From the NCBI RefSeq assembly GCF_003533305.1, contig NZ_DOEH01000009.1, positions 1 through 64,000 on the forward strand: a stretch of DNA of 64,000 bases, given 5' to 3'. The notes beneath the pieces are model-generated. The model saw only the letters and a list, made by a program, of their open reading frames with translations, ran no database searches and was not told the origin of the DNA. The position numbers and the translations under genes were made by a program. This DNA is from Providencia sp. (GTDB lineage Bacteria; Pseudomonadota; Gammaproteobacteria; Enterobacterales; Enterobacteriaceae). Shown here piece by piece: positions 11,727-20,586 of this stretch (its first letter is position 1; each line of letters starts with the position of its first letter).

Positions 11727-12632
11727 ATGCAACTCACACAAGTAGTTTCCATGTTCGGTGCTGATCTTCAGCGCCGATATGGTGAAAAAATTTATAAAAT
11801 CACGCTGCACGGTGGTTTTAGTTGTCCTAACCGCGATGGTACGCTTGGCCGCGGTGGCTGTACCTTCTGTAATGTCGCTTCTTTTACTGACGAAAGTCAG
11901 TCATCTCAGACGATTACTGAGCAAATTAATAGCCAAATTAATCGTATTTCTCGAGCAAAGCGTTACCTGGCTTATTTCCAAGCCTATACCAGCACCTATG
12001 CAGAAGTTCACCTTCTAAAACAACTATATGAAGAAGCTCTAAGGCAAGCTGATATTGTTGGTTTATGTGTTGGAACCCGCCCTGATTGTGTCCCCGATTC
12101 GGTTTTATCACTATTAAGCCATTATCGCGAATTGGGTTATGAAATCTGGCTAGAACTTGGTTTACAAAGTGCTCATGATAAAACACTACATCGTATAAAC
12201 AGAGGCCATGATTTCGAGGCCTATCAAGCAACAACACAAAAAGCGCGTCGTTTAGGTCTTAAGGTTTGTACCCACTTAATTTGCGGCTTGCCGGGAGAGG
12301 ATGCTCAAATAAATATGCAAACCTTAGACAAGGTGCTCGAGTGTGGAACTGATGGTATTAAGCTGCATCCATTGCATATTGTGGAGGGCAGTGTAATGGC
12401 AAAAAGTTGGCGAGCTGGGCGATTAGAAACGCTTTCATTAGAGGAATATACCGAGATTGCAGGGGAAATGATCCGCCATACACCTTCCGAAATTGTTTAT
12501 CATCGGATCAGTGCCAGTGCTCGAAAGCCAACGTTATTAGCACCACAATGGTGTGAAAATCATTGGGTAGGAATGAATAATTTATATCAATACTTTTTGC
12601 AACATGGTGGCCAGGGTTCTGCACTGCTTTAA
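11727..12632 (+). CDS. yhcC: Radical SAM protein of the YhcC/TIGR01212 family
   Basis: Carries the iron-sulfur cluster cysteines C33, C45 and C48 (a CX11CX2C form, in FSCPNRDGTLGRGGCTFC) and a radical SAM barrel with FQAYTSTYAEV, GTRPDCVPD and LELGLQSAHDKTLHRINRGH. The protein resembles E. coli YhcC over 301 residues. The reaction is not established. In E. coli yhcC lies elsewhere, near the glt genes; here it sits directly behind kdsA and is probably co-transcribed. Confidence 0.93.
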   Translation: MQLTQVVSMFGADLQRRYGEKIYKITLHGGFSCPNRDGTLGRGGCTFCNVASFTDESQSSQTITEQINSQINRISRAKRYLAYFQAYTSTYAEVHLLKQLYEEALRQADIVGLCVGTRPDCVPDSVLSLLSHYRELGYEIWLELGLQSAHDKTLHRINRGHDFEAYQATTQKARRLGLKVCTHLICGLPGEDAQINMQTLDKVLECGTDGIKLHPLHIVEGSVMAKSWRAGRLETLSLEEYTEIAGEMIRHTPSEIVYHRISASARKPTLLAPQWCENHWVGMNNLYQYFLQHGGQGSALL

Positions 12633-12668
12633 CATTTACTGGCTTAATACGCATTGCCAAAGGTTTAT

Positions 12669-12840
12669 ATGAACATCATTGAAAATGTATTTAGTAAAAT
12701 TGTTCTTGTAACTATGAGTTTATTCATTTCAATCGGTTGCACAGTATGAAATTGCAAAAATGTATTTTTCGGGGCGTGGTGTTGAACGAAATATGCAAAG
12801 TTCACAATCTTGGGCTAATGAGATGTATTGTTTTGAATAA
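12669..12840 (+). pseudogene. Remnant of a Sel1-repeat lipoprotein
   Basis: From ATG 12669 a short frame reads MNIIENVFSKIVLVTMSLF then ISIGCTV and stops: a lipoprotein signal peptide with a Cys at the expected place. In a different frame, starting right there, QYEIAKMYFSGRGVERN continues with MQSSQSWANEMYCFE and a stop at 12838. The second part has the Sel1 repeat pattern (A-x-MY-x-G-x-GV). This looks like a secreted Sel1-repeat protein reduced by deletion to its signal and one repeat. No intact copy is in the window. Confidence 0.5.
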
Positions 12841-12845
12841 ATAAT

Positions 12846-12883
12846 AAAATACCGCCACATGAAGTGTCATATGGCGGTATTTT
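12846..12883. terminator. Bidirectional terminator between yhcC and dauA
   Basis: AAAATACCGCCA (12846-12857) pairs perfectly with TGGCGGTATTTT (12872-12883). A inside one arm and T outside the other serve both strands. It separates convergent yhcC and dauA. Confidence 0.9.
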
Positions 12884-12885
12884 AT

Positions 12886-14625
12886 TTACGATTTTGAATT
12901 TTTAGTGTCAATACTGTCTGTTTGTGTTCTTGCGTTATTCATTGCTTCGAGTTCTTCTATTGAACTCTCCATTGAATTATGGAAGCTTAGAACGCCGTCT
13001 ATAGGTGTCATTCTGGCACGGGCAAGCGTCTTCAATGGTTGGAATGGAATATCACATACTACAATATGAGTGTCTTTACGTACCGCCTCAATAAATTTTT
13101 GAAATGCTTCTAAGCCCCCCGCATCAAGAACAGGAACTGCATCCCATTGCATAACAATACTTTCATAGCCCGCACTTTTAACACGAAGTTCATCAAAAAT
13201 ACGTTCCGCAGCTGCAAAGAATAATGGGCCATTAATTCGTACGACTAAGCGTTTTTTTGCTTCATCCGTTTCAGGCAGTTGTGTCGATCGTGTCATATTA
13301 GCGATACGACGCATGAATAGCAGTGATGCGAGTACAATTCCAACGGTAATGGCAATAACCATATCAAACAGCACTGTGAGCGACATACAAAGTATTAGAA
13401 TGATGATGTCATCTTTAGGTGCGCGCTTTATTAAATAAACGACTTTACTTGCTGCACTCATATTCCATGCAACAATTAGCAGTAGTGCAGACATGGCGGC
13501 TAATGGTAAATATGACAACATGGGTGCTAATACGAGTAGTGTTAATAAAACTAAAATTGAGTGGATAATCGCTGAAATTGGTGAAGTTGCTCCTGCACGT
13601 ACGTTTGCTGCTGAGCGTGCAATCGCAGCTGTCGCGGTGATCCCTCCAAAGAAAGGTGCTGCAATATTACCAATCCCTTGCCCAATAAGTTCACTATTGG
13701 AATGATGTTTTTTACCTGTCATATTATCGAGAACAACTGCACACAACAGTGATTCTATTGCGCCAAGTATCGCCATTGAAAATGCGGCAGGCATTAAAGC
13801 CGTGATCATCGCCCAGCTAATAGGGGCACTACCAGGTAATTCCCAAGGTAAAATAAATTGCGGTAAAATAGGCGGAATACCACTGCCTTCAGTACCATCG
13901 GGTAATAAGTAGCTAAATTCAGAGCCAATAGTCGCAACTTGCATATCAAATAGTGAAAGTATCCACATGACGAAAGTACCAACAACTAATGCAGGTAAGT
14001 GACCCGGTAACTTTAATTTCAATCTAGGCCAAAAAATCAGTACTAGTAGAGTGGATAAGCCAATTAGCGTATCGCTATATTGAAACGTCGGAAAAGTATT
14101 CGCAATCGCGATGACTTTATCGACATAGTTCTCGGGGACATGCTCCATTTGCAGACCAAAAAAATCTTTAATTTGCATCGTTGCAATAGTGATAGCAATA
14201 CCGGAGGTAAATCCGAGAGTTACCGAAACAGGAATATATTCGATAAATTTACCAAATCGAGCAAAACCCATTGCGAGTAAAATAATACCCGACATGAGGG
14301 TGGCAACAAGTAACCCACTTAATCCAAATTGCTGCGAAACGGGGTATAAAATCACTACGAATGCGGCTGTCGGTCCCGAAACACTATAACGAGAACCCCC
14401 AGATATAGCGATGATAATGCCTGCAATTGCGGCAGTATAAAGGCCATACTGTGGGGGCACTCCGCTGGCAATTGCCAATGCCATTGCGAGTGGTATTGCA
14501 ATGATACCAACTGTAATTCCAGCAATTAAATCTTTGATAAAACGAGGAAAAGTATATTTTTCCTTCCAACATGAATCAATTAGCGCACTAAAAGGGCGCA
14601 ATCTATTAATTTTTTTTGTACTCAT
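12886..14625 (-). CDS. dauA: SulP-family C4-dicarboxylic acid transporter DauA
   Basis: Inner-membrane SulP/SLC26 transporter; E. coli DauA (YchM) takes up succinate and other C4-dicarboxylates at acidic pH. The 579 residues match DauA strongly from [15 protein letters not shown] onward, with about 12-14 membrane segments, [42 protein letters not shown], and a C-terminal cytoplasmic STAS domain (from about 450, [13 protein letters not shown]). Relocation from the ychH-prs gap to beside yhcC is a local rearrangement relative to E. coli. It ends at the shared terminator. Confidence 0.93.
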   Translation of the reverse strand: MSTKKINRLRPFSALIDSCWKEKYTFPRFIKDLIAGITVGIIAIPLAMALAIASGVPPQYGLYTAAIAGIIIAISGGSRYSVSGPTAAFVVILYPVSQQFGLSGLLVATLMSGIILLAMGFARFGKFIEYIPVSVTLGFTSGIAITIATMQIKDFFGLQMEHVPENYVDKVIAIANTFPTFQYSDTLIGLSTLLVLIFWPRLKLKLPGHLPALVVGTFVMWILSLFDMQVATIGSEFSYLLPDGTEGSGIPPILPQFILPWELPGSAPISWAMITALMPAAFSMAILGAIESLLCAVVLDNMTGKKHHSNSELIGQGIGNIAAPFFGGITATAAIARSAANVRAGATSPISAIIHSILVLLTLLVLAPMLSYLPLAAMSALLLIVAWNMSAASKVVYLIKRAPKDDIIILILCMSLTVLFDMVIAITVGIVLASLLFMRRIANMTRSTQLPETDEAKKRLVVRINGPLFFAAAERIFDELRVKSAGYESIVMQWDAVPVLDAGGLEAFQKFIEAVRKDTHIVVCDIPFQPLKTLARARMTPIDGVLSFHNSMESSIEELEAMNNARTQTDSIDTKNSKS

Positions 14626-14927
14626 TGTACCCTACCAAAATAACAGGGTGAAAATAAACGTATAAGAATACGCTTATCGGATTAAAAAAATCTGTTATGT
14701 ATCAATGAAACCGTAATTATCATAACGTTTTCGGCCACTAAAGTAAAAAAGCGTTATATCCTAAGATAGGTATTGTTCAATATAGTTAAAGTGTAGTTAA
14801 TTTGGCAATTTAAGATATTACTTTTTATTTAAAAATTATTTTTTAAATAAAAAACTAAACTATTAAAAGAGATTGATTTTTGCCATATTTTATTCAGTCA
14901 GTTTCCTTAACTTTAGTATTTAAATGG
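14626..14927. other. Gap between the small membrane gene and dauA
   Basis: About 300 very AT-rich bases. They must hold the dauA promoter (minus strand). A pure A/T hairpin at 14822-14853 is described separately; no gene is visible. Confidence 0.4.
14822..14853. repeat. Perfect 14-bp inverted repeat made only of A and T
   Basis: TTTTTATTTAAAAA (14822-14835) is matched by TTTTTAAATAAAAA (14840-14853) around a 4-base loop. It lies 75 bases after the stop of the 135-residue gene on the minus strand and could be a weak terminator or a curved-DNA site. Confidence 0.6.
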
Positions 14928-15335
14928 CTAAATGGTCTTAACTATAATTGAAAGTAATAGCCATCCCCACAGTAGGACAATAGAAACTAAACAATAATTA
15001 AATAGTTTCTTTGTGCCAGACCAACGTTTTTCCATACTGTTAATGGGTTGTTTATTCGGGAAAAGATAAAGAATTGCCTCATCAAAATGGCGGTCGGTAC
15101 CCTGATGATAAATGAGTTTGAAAAAATGATTATCTAACCATAAGCGGTAAATATAGTAGTGATTAATAATAAATAAAGTTGTACCAATAAATAAACTAAT
15201 TCGATTCGAAAATGAGCAAAGATATAATATAAATTGACACGTAAAAGCGAGTAAAGAGCCTAGCGCGAAATAACGCCAACTTGCTGTTAAAATGATAATC
15301 ACTTCTCCGTTATTTTTATTTGTTAATAGATTCAT
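14928..15335 (-). CDS. Small inner-membrane protein of unknown function, ynbD-coupled
   Basis: I do not recognise a family for these 135 residues. Three hydrophobic segments are visible (about 20-42, 44-62 and 111-133), with a hydrophilic middle containing WLDNHFFKLIYHQGTDRHFD and a basic MEKRWSGTKK before the last segment. Its ATG overlaps the ynbD stop by four bases (ATGA), so it is translationally coupled to ynbD and very likely serves the same process. E. coli has no such gene in its ynb operon. Confidence 0.8.
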   Translation of the reverse strand: MNLLTNKNNGEVIIILTASWRYFALGSLLAFTCQFILYLCSFSNRISLFIGTTLFIINHYYIYRLWLDNHFFKLIYHQGTDRHFDEAILYLFPNKQPINSMEKRWSGTKKLFNYCLVSIVLLWGWLLLSIIVKTI

Positions 15336-16672
15336 GACATCACTCTCTTCATCTGAAATTGTTCATACCACTGACATAACAGAGACACGGTTGCTGCATT
15401 TAAAACAACTTGTGGCCGTGCTTGTTTCACTATTTTGATTGCCTCTTCAATGTTTTTAGCGGTGCTATTATGAACGAGCCAAGCAACAGTAACAGTCGCA
15501 CTTCGCGAATAACCCAGTTTGCAATGAATATAGACTGTACCACTTTTGACTAACGTATCCATGGTATGTACGGATCGTTCAATATCCTCCGGGCTAAGTG
15601 GTAACAAATCTATTTGGGGTTGGCTACAATAATTGAGTCCTTGGCTGTAGAAGTTGCGAGGCCATTCGCAAGTCATATCTAAAACGGCTTTCGCTTGCAA
15701 AGGATATAGTGGACGGCCTCCCAAAATAATATCTTTATTGACTACGCTGGGTTGCTTACATTGCTTGGCAAAGTAATGATAGGTGCAAGAAGCGAATAGT
15801 CGATACGGTAATAGTAAAATAGTAGCTGAAGGCGATATGGTGCCATCAGGTGTTTTTTGAAAAACGGAGGCGCCGGCACCTAAGTAGCCAAAAGTAACTA
15901 ATAATAAGGCAATAGCTGGCCATAATAGTAACCAAGCGGTACCTTGTATTAAAAAAGCGAGCACGAAGCAAAGTAGCGAAGCTAAACCATAATTTATACT
16001 CATTTTAAGGCTACGTGGGCTACCAGTGTAATGCCATTGCCAACGTGTCTTAGTGGGTAAGAGATAACTAATTAGAATGCCAACAGCGAAGCCTGTAACA
16101 ATATCAATGAAATGATGCTGCCAAGTGGTGAGCACAGAAATTAAAATCAGGATGGCCCAACAGTGCAGTAACCAACGCCATTGTGTTGGGGTATGAGCGC
16201 GAAAACGTAACCAAAGGAGCCATAATAAAATAATGTGTAATGAGGGGGCTTGATTAAACGGCAAATCAAAAAGTTCAAGGCTATCAAACATCCAACCCAT
16301 AACACCTTGGGTGTCTGGGCGAGGAAAACTGAACTTAAGTGGGAAGAGTAAAAAGCCTATACAGGCGATTAAAGAGGCTAAGATTAAACGTAAGCCATGG
16401 ATGCATTGTTCACGACGAGTGGTGCAAATAAATAAAGATAACCCATAAAAAAGGTCAATACTCCAATAGGGAATGATCGTCCAAGGCAAAAATGGTATAT
16501 GGTGCTCCCATGAGTACACAATAGAAGGCACAGTGGCTAAAGTGGCGGTATAAGTATTGACCTGCCCATAAGTGAGGAAGAAAAATGGTGCCAAAAATGC
16601 TAGCCATAAAAAACCAAATAGCCAAATTTGGCGACGCGATGACGGTTGTTCTGATATATGAATGGCAGTCAT
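15332..16672 (-). CDS. ynbD: YnbD-type membrane phosphatase: PAP2 domain plus dual-specificity phosphatase
   Basis: 446 residues with two phosphatase modules. A membrane PAP2 domain has FSFPRPD at 115-120, PSLH at 143-146 (the PSGH position) and WQHHFID at 184-190. The C-terminal cytoplasmic domain carries the Cys-phosphatase signature HCKLGYSR (C384, R390), as in PTP/DSP enzymes and the phosphatidylglycerophosphate phosphatase PTPMT1. Several membrane segments lie between. The layout matches E. coli YnbD. A lipid phosphate is the likely substrate; this is inference. A 284-base gap follows ynbC, so it may have its own promoter, and it is coupled to the small membrane gene downstream. Confidence 0.88.
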   Translation of the reverse strand: MTAIHISEQPSSRRQIWLFGFLWLAFLAPFFFLTYGQVNTYTATLATVPSIVYSWEHHIPFLPWTIIPYWSIDLFYGLSLFICTTRREQCIHGLRLILASLIACIGFLLFPLKFSFPRPDTQGVMGWMFDSLELFDLPFNQAPSLHIILLWLLWLRFRAHTPTQWRWLLHCWAILILISVLTTWQHHFIDIVTGFAVGILISYLLPTKTRWQWHYTGSPRSLKMSINYGLASLLCFVLAFLIQGTAWLLLWPAIALLLVTFGYLGAGASVFQKTPDGTISPSATILLLPYRLFASCTYHYFAKQCKQPSVVNKDIILGGRPLYPLQAKAVLDMTCEWPRNFYSQGLNYCSQPQIDLLPLSPEDIERSVHTMDTLVKSGTVYIHCKLGYSRSATVTVAWLVHNSTAKNIEEAIKIVKQARPQVVLNAATVSLLCQWYEQFQMKRVMS

Positions 16673-16872
16673 ATTCTGGCTCTATTCCTTTAAGTGGAAG
16701 CTTTAGTCCTGTTATTCGGTTGTAATGCTATATGTTAAATATTTTCATTGTTTCATTGTAGTCTTGTGATTCAGTTACCACAGGATAAATAGGGTTAACT
16801 CACTTTATATGCATTGAAATGCTTTCGATAAATTAATAAGTTAATAAAATAGGTTGTTTGGCGAGAAGAATC

Positions 16873-16917
16873 AACTTATGTAAGTTATGACAAGCACCGA
16901 TAGAGGCTGCCTGTCAT
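16873..16917. repeat. Palindrome and hairpin between ynbC and ynbD
   Basis: AACTTA-TG-TAAGTT (16873-16886) is a 14-base palindrome with a 2-base centre. Directly beside it ATGACA-A-GCA (16887-16896) pairs with TGC-C-TGTCAT (16908-16917). There is no T-run. It could be an operator or a processing site within the ynb cluster. Confidence 0.5.
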
Positions 16918-16956
16918 GATGAGTCTTTAGTATGGTTATTAATCAATTAGAATTAA

Positions 16957-18747
16957 CTATTTAGAATTACTTTCAGGATCACGGCGCCTAGCAATAGACA
17001 CGCTAAATATTCCCCAGTTATCAATAGATTGGTTTAGTTTCTCAAATCCAGCAGCATCAACTAATGCATCCATTTCACCTTGGCTACGACAACGCATAAC
17101 CCAAGCTTGGCCACCTTGATGGCTTGGCAATACTCGTGCAATCATTTCAACTTGAGGATGCCAAGGTTGGCAGGTATAGATAAGTAATCCGCCGGAAGGG
17201 ATAGCACGAGCTAAACCACTTAATGAAGCTTTAATCAATTCGTTACTTGGAAATAGTTCATATAAACCACTGACAACACCTAAAGTGGGTGCAGGCGTGA
17301 CAGCGGCTAAATCATCAGCATCAAAGGCATTGCCTTCTTCAAAACGTATTTTATCTTCTAAAAAACGTTCTTTAATATGTAGCCGGCCTTGTTCTACGTT
17401 AACAGGGCTGTAATCACGTAGCAAAACAGATTGCACTTTCCCATAATCATTAATTGCATCAAAAATATAACGACCTTGTCCTGCGGCAATATCCATAATA
17501 TGCACGGGTTTACCACTATCAGTTAAATCACGGATAGCTTGACGGATAATATTTTCAATATTCACTTTCCGCTGGCGAATGCCTTGCCAACCAATGCTAT
17601 TGAGATATTGTCTGTCCATGACTCGGCCAAATAATCCGTTACCTTGTGCCTTATCACGATACACATAATCAAGGGTTGAACCTGAGTCAAAACCCTTATC
17701 ATAGCCGATACGTATACCTTCCGATGCTTTACCAAGGCTACTCATTGATTTGCTCATTATTTTATAAGCGATATTTTTAGGACACCAATTTGGTAATGGC
17801 GCCGTTAATGCACGAAAAGCATCAGCACTTACGCTCCAAGTGTCTTCAAATTGATAATCATGCTGGTAACGAGGGAACTCAAAGAGTTTAGTAATAAAAC
17901 TACGCATTTTTTCGATCGGAATATGTCGCTCTTTTTCACCTAGGGTATCGTGGTAGAAGCCAGCTAAAACATGTTTCTCTTTGATTGGCGTATTGAGCCT
18001 TTCATAAAATTGATGTTGTGGCTTGTGGTGAACGACGTGATCGTTTCCAGAAATAAAGAGTTGAGTTGGTAGCGTTATTGCTCCTGCATCGGCGACAACA
18101 CGTTCTGCCGTTTTATATAGTTCAAGCAAAATATTGACGGCAATAGGGCGAGTTATTAATGGATCGCGGTTAAATGACTCAATACGTTTTTCATCATGAG
18201 TAAGAAATTTAGCTTTGACATAAGAGTTTACGTAAAATAATCCGCGTATTTTTTGCATAAGCCCTAAGCCGCTACGTGCAAATGGGACATAAAGTTTTAC
18301 TTTAAAAGCGGGTGACGCAAGCACCATCCCTCGGATTTTAGGTGCATAATCATGAACCCAAGCAGAAACTAAAACCGCCCCAACACTCTGGCCAACAACT
18401 ATAATATTTTCTAAAGGAATTTGGTATTGTGTTGAAATATAACGGACGAACTCATCTACATCGCTGATTGATGTGCCAAGGGATGGGCTATAACCACGAG
18501 GACCGTCATTTTCGCCATGCCCGCGGGCATCCCATGCAAACATGGCATAATCAGGTAAATTCAATTCATCGACTAAATGGGCAATACGACCTGAATGTTC
18601 ATGGCCACGATGAAATAAAATTATGGCTTTATCTGTAATATCTTCCGTTGCCCAGTAACGGTAAAAAAGTGATGTATGATCACTTGTTTTAAAATGAGAT
18701 TCAACCACAGGGCGTTGTGTCATATAGTCTGTCTGAAAGTTCATCAT
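16957..18747 (-). CDS. ynbC: YnbC-type fusion of alpha/beta hydrolase and SAM methyltransferase
   Basis: 596 residues. The N-terminal ~290 are a serine hydrolase of the monoacylglycerol-lipase kind: HRGHEHSGR, DARGHGEND, nucleophile Ser121 in GQSVGAV, Asp235 in SGNDHVVHH and His266 in FYHDTLGE complete a plausible triad. The C-terminal part is a class I methyltransferase with the SAM loop MDIAAGQGRYIF at 418-429. The same two-domain design is found in E. coli YnbC. It starts six bases after the ynbA stop with AAGGA overlapping that stop, so the two are coupled. Substrates are unknown; a lipid is suggested by the neighbours. Confidence 0.9.
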   Translation of the reverse strand: MMNFQTDYMTQRPVVESHFKTSDHTSLFYRYWATEDITDKAIILFHRGHEHSGRIAHLVDELNLPDYAMFAWDARGHGENDGPRGYSPSLGTSISDVDEFVRYISTQYQIPLENIIVVGQSVGAVLVSAWVHDYAPKIRGMVLASPAFKVKLYVPFARSGLGLMQKIRGLFYVNSYVKAKFLTHDEKRIESFNRDPLITRPIAVNILLELYKTAERVVADAGAITLPTQLFISGNDHVVHHKPQHQFYERLNTPIKEKHVLAGFYHDTLGEKERHIPIEKMRSFITKLFEFPRYQHDYQFEDTWSVSADAFRALTAPLPNWCPKNIAYKIMSKSMSSLGKASEGIRIGYDKGFDSGSTLDYVYRDKAQGNGLFGRVMDRQYLNSIGWQGIRQRKVNIENIIRQAIRDLTDSGKPVHIMDIAAGQGRYIFDAINDYGKVQSVLLRDYSPVNVEQGRLHIKERFLEDKIRFEEGNAFDADDLAAVTPAPTLGVVSGLYELFPSNELIKASLSGLARAIPSGGLLIYTCQPWHPQVEMIARVLPSHQGGQAWVMRCRSQGEMDALVDAAGFEKLNQSIDNWGIFSVSIARRRDPESNSK

Positions 18748-18753
18748 TATTCC

Positions 18754-19377
18754 TTAATGAGTATCCATAGGACGGCCAAGTTCAGCCATAGCACGGTGGA
18801 TACGGTTATAACAGGTATACAATAACAGCACAGAAATAGCGGCAAAAAGGTAATTAGTCCAATTAGCAAAGGCTATTTGGGGAAAAATGCAGGCTACTAA
18901 GCCTAGAGCACCAAAGATAAACGCACGGTCACTTTTACCAATCGGGCCATCATAACGTCGGGAGGCACCAATCGTTTGTGCAAGCACACCAATAAACTCA
19001 GTGAGTATGGCTAATAATAGGATAAGTAAAATCCACCAAGATGCATTTGGAAAAAGTAGTGCGAAGGGAAGATACAGGGCAACATCGGAAATAACATCAC
19101 CGAGCTCATTTAATATAGCACCAAAGTGGCTTTTTTGATTATGTTCACGGGCTAGCATGCCATCAATAGCATTTAGCGCCATGCGAATGAATAAGACAAA
19201 AGGTAATAAAATAAACAGGCGAGGATTAGGAAAAATAAATAACAAAACACCAATAAAAATTGATAATAGCAGCGCAGCAAGCGTTACTTGATTAGCGGTA
19301 ATACCTGCTTGAAATAGCCTATAAACAATAGGGCGAAGTAGATCCTGAAATTTAGGTTTTAGATCATAAATTGTCAT
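18754..19377 (-). CDS. ynbA: CDP-alcohol phosphatidyltransferase-family protein YnbA
   Basis: Integral membrane enzyme family that joins CDP-diacylglycerol to a small alcohol, as in PgsA. The 207-residue protein has six likely membrane segments and the family motif at 72-94: D72-G-x2-A-R77-x8-G86-x3-N90-x3-D94. Position 90 is Asn where most members have Asp; E. coli YnbA has the same NE-GD arrangement, so it is a subfamily feature. It heads the cluster ynbA-ynbC-ynbD. The E. coli partner ynbB, a CDP-diglyceride synthase-like gene, is absent here. Confidence 0.9.
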   Translation of the reverse strand: MTIYDLKPKFQDLLRPIVYRLFQAGITANQVTLAALLLSIFIGVLLFIFPNPRLFILLPFVLFIRMALNAIDGMLAREHNQKSHFGAILNELGDVISDVALYLPFALLFPNASWWILLILLLAILTEFIGVLAQTIGASRRYDGPIGKSDRAFIFGALGLVACIFPQIAFANWTNYLFAAISVLLLYTCYNRIHRAMAELGRPMDTH

Positions 19378-19609
19378 TTAGTTATCCTTACTAATCACCG
19401 CAGTTATTCTACAGATTTGTGACATATCAATACGCTATTATCGATTAGCTGCAATAAGACCTATCCTAAGTTAATCTTGGGATGAATTGTCATTTAATTA
19501 TGAGGTTAATAAAAAAAGATCGGTAACGTAATGATATTAAATCATATTTTAAGAATGCAAATGAACTAAAAGATTAAGCTGAATTAGTTATGATCTGTTC
19601 CATGAAATA

Positions 19610-20539
19610 TCAAATATCAATGTCATTTATCTCATTACAAACCTGTAGGATACAGTCACGAAACCATTTATGAGCAAGGTCATTGTGCATCTTTGGATGC
19701 CATAATAACGAAATGTTTAATGAAGGAATTGAATAAGGTAATGGAAAACTAAACAGCGATTGTTTTAAAACTTGGTTACGCAAAATATGAGTAAATCTTT
19801 TAGGAACAATAGCAATGAGTTGACTTTGGCTCACGATGGTAATTGCTGTTGAAAATCCAGTGACGTTGAGAATGGCGGGTTTAATTGTGTCAGTAGAAGT
19901 GCAAGCACAATTTTCATGGGTTAGTTGATTAAATGGATATTGTCGTTGTACACCAATGAAATCATAGTTATTTAATAATTCTAGCGTTATAGGTTGCTTA
20001 ACGAGTGGATGCGTAACATTACATACCCCAATGAATACATCACTAAACAGGAAACGGCTTTTGAGTTCTGGATCAGTATTATCAGTAATGACACTAATTT
20101 CTGCATCAATATCACCTTGCTTAAGCTGTTGAGTGTGTTTAATTTCTTTACTGATAATTCGAAGAGTCGCATTCGGTGCTTGTTGTCTGATTAATGTTAA
20201 TAATGCTGAACCGTAGTTTTCCGCAAAACCCGCGGAGGCACGAAGTGTAAATTGTCGAGATAAAACGGCTAAATCAAGCTTATTGGGAACAACAAAGACA
20301 TATTCAAGTTGATCCATTAGTTGTGATACTTGTGCTCTAATGCTTAGGGCATAAGGCGTGAGCAACATTGTTCTACCTGATTTCATCAACAAAGGGTCAT
20401 TGAGCGATGTACGTAAGCGGTTTAATGCACGGCTCATCGCAGATACACTGAGATTGGAACGCTGTGCTGCTTTTGTTACATTGCATTCTGTTAGTAAAGC
20501 ATTAAGCATTACTAATAGATTTAAATCGATATTTAGCAT
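19610..20539 (-). CDS. LysR-family transcriptional regulator
   Basis: 309 residues with an N-terminal winged helix (LLTECNVTKAAQRSNLSVSAMSRALNRLR shown by its key AA..L..S...S.AL..LR pattern) and a periplasmic-binding-like sensor domain. GTG-rich upstream codons were set aside: ATG 20539 is preceded by GGTGAG at a good distance. It follows the MFS transporter gene by 47 bases on the same strand, so the two probably form an operon in which the regulator controls the exporter. The effector is unknown. Confidence 0.85.
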   Translation of the reverse strand: MLNIDLNLLVMLNALLTECNVTKAAQRSNLSVSAMSRALNRLRTSLNDPLLMKSGRTMLLTPYALSIRAQVSQLMDQLEYVFVVPNKLDLAVLSRQFTLRASAGFAENYGSALLTLIRQQAPNATLRIISKEIKHTQQLKQGDIDAEISVITDNTDPELKSRFLFSDVFIGVCNVTHPLVKQPITLELLNNYDFIGVQRQYPFNQLTHENCACTSTDTIKPAILNVTGFSTAITIVSQSQLIAIVPKRFTHILRNQVLKQSLFSFPLPYSIPSLNISLLWHPKMHNDLAHKWFRDCILQVCNEINDIDI

Positions 20540-20586
20540 ATTGGACTCACCACCATATTGTATTAATGCACAATTTTGCACTAAGC

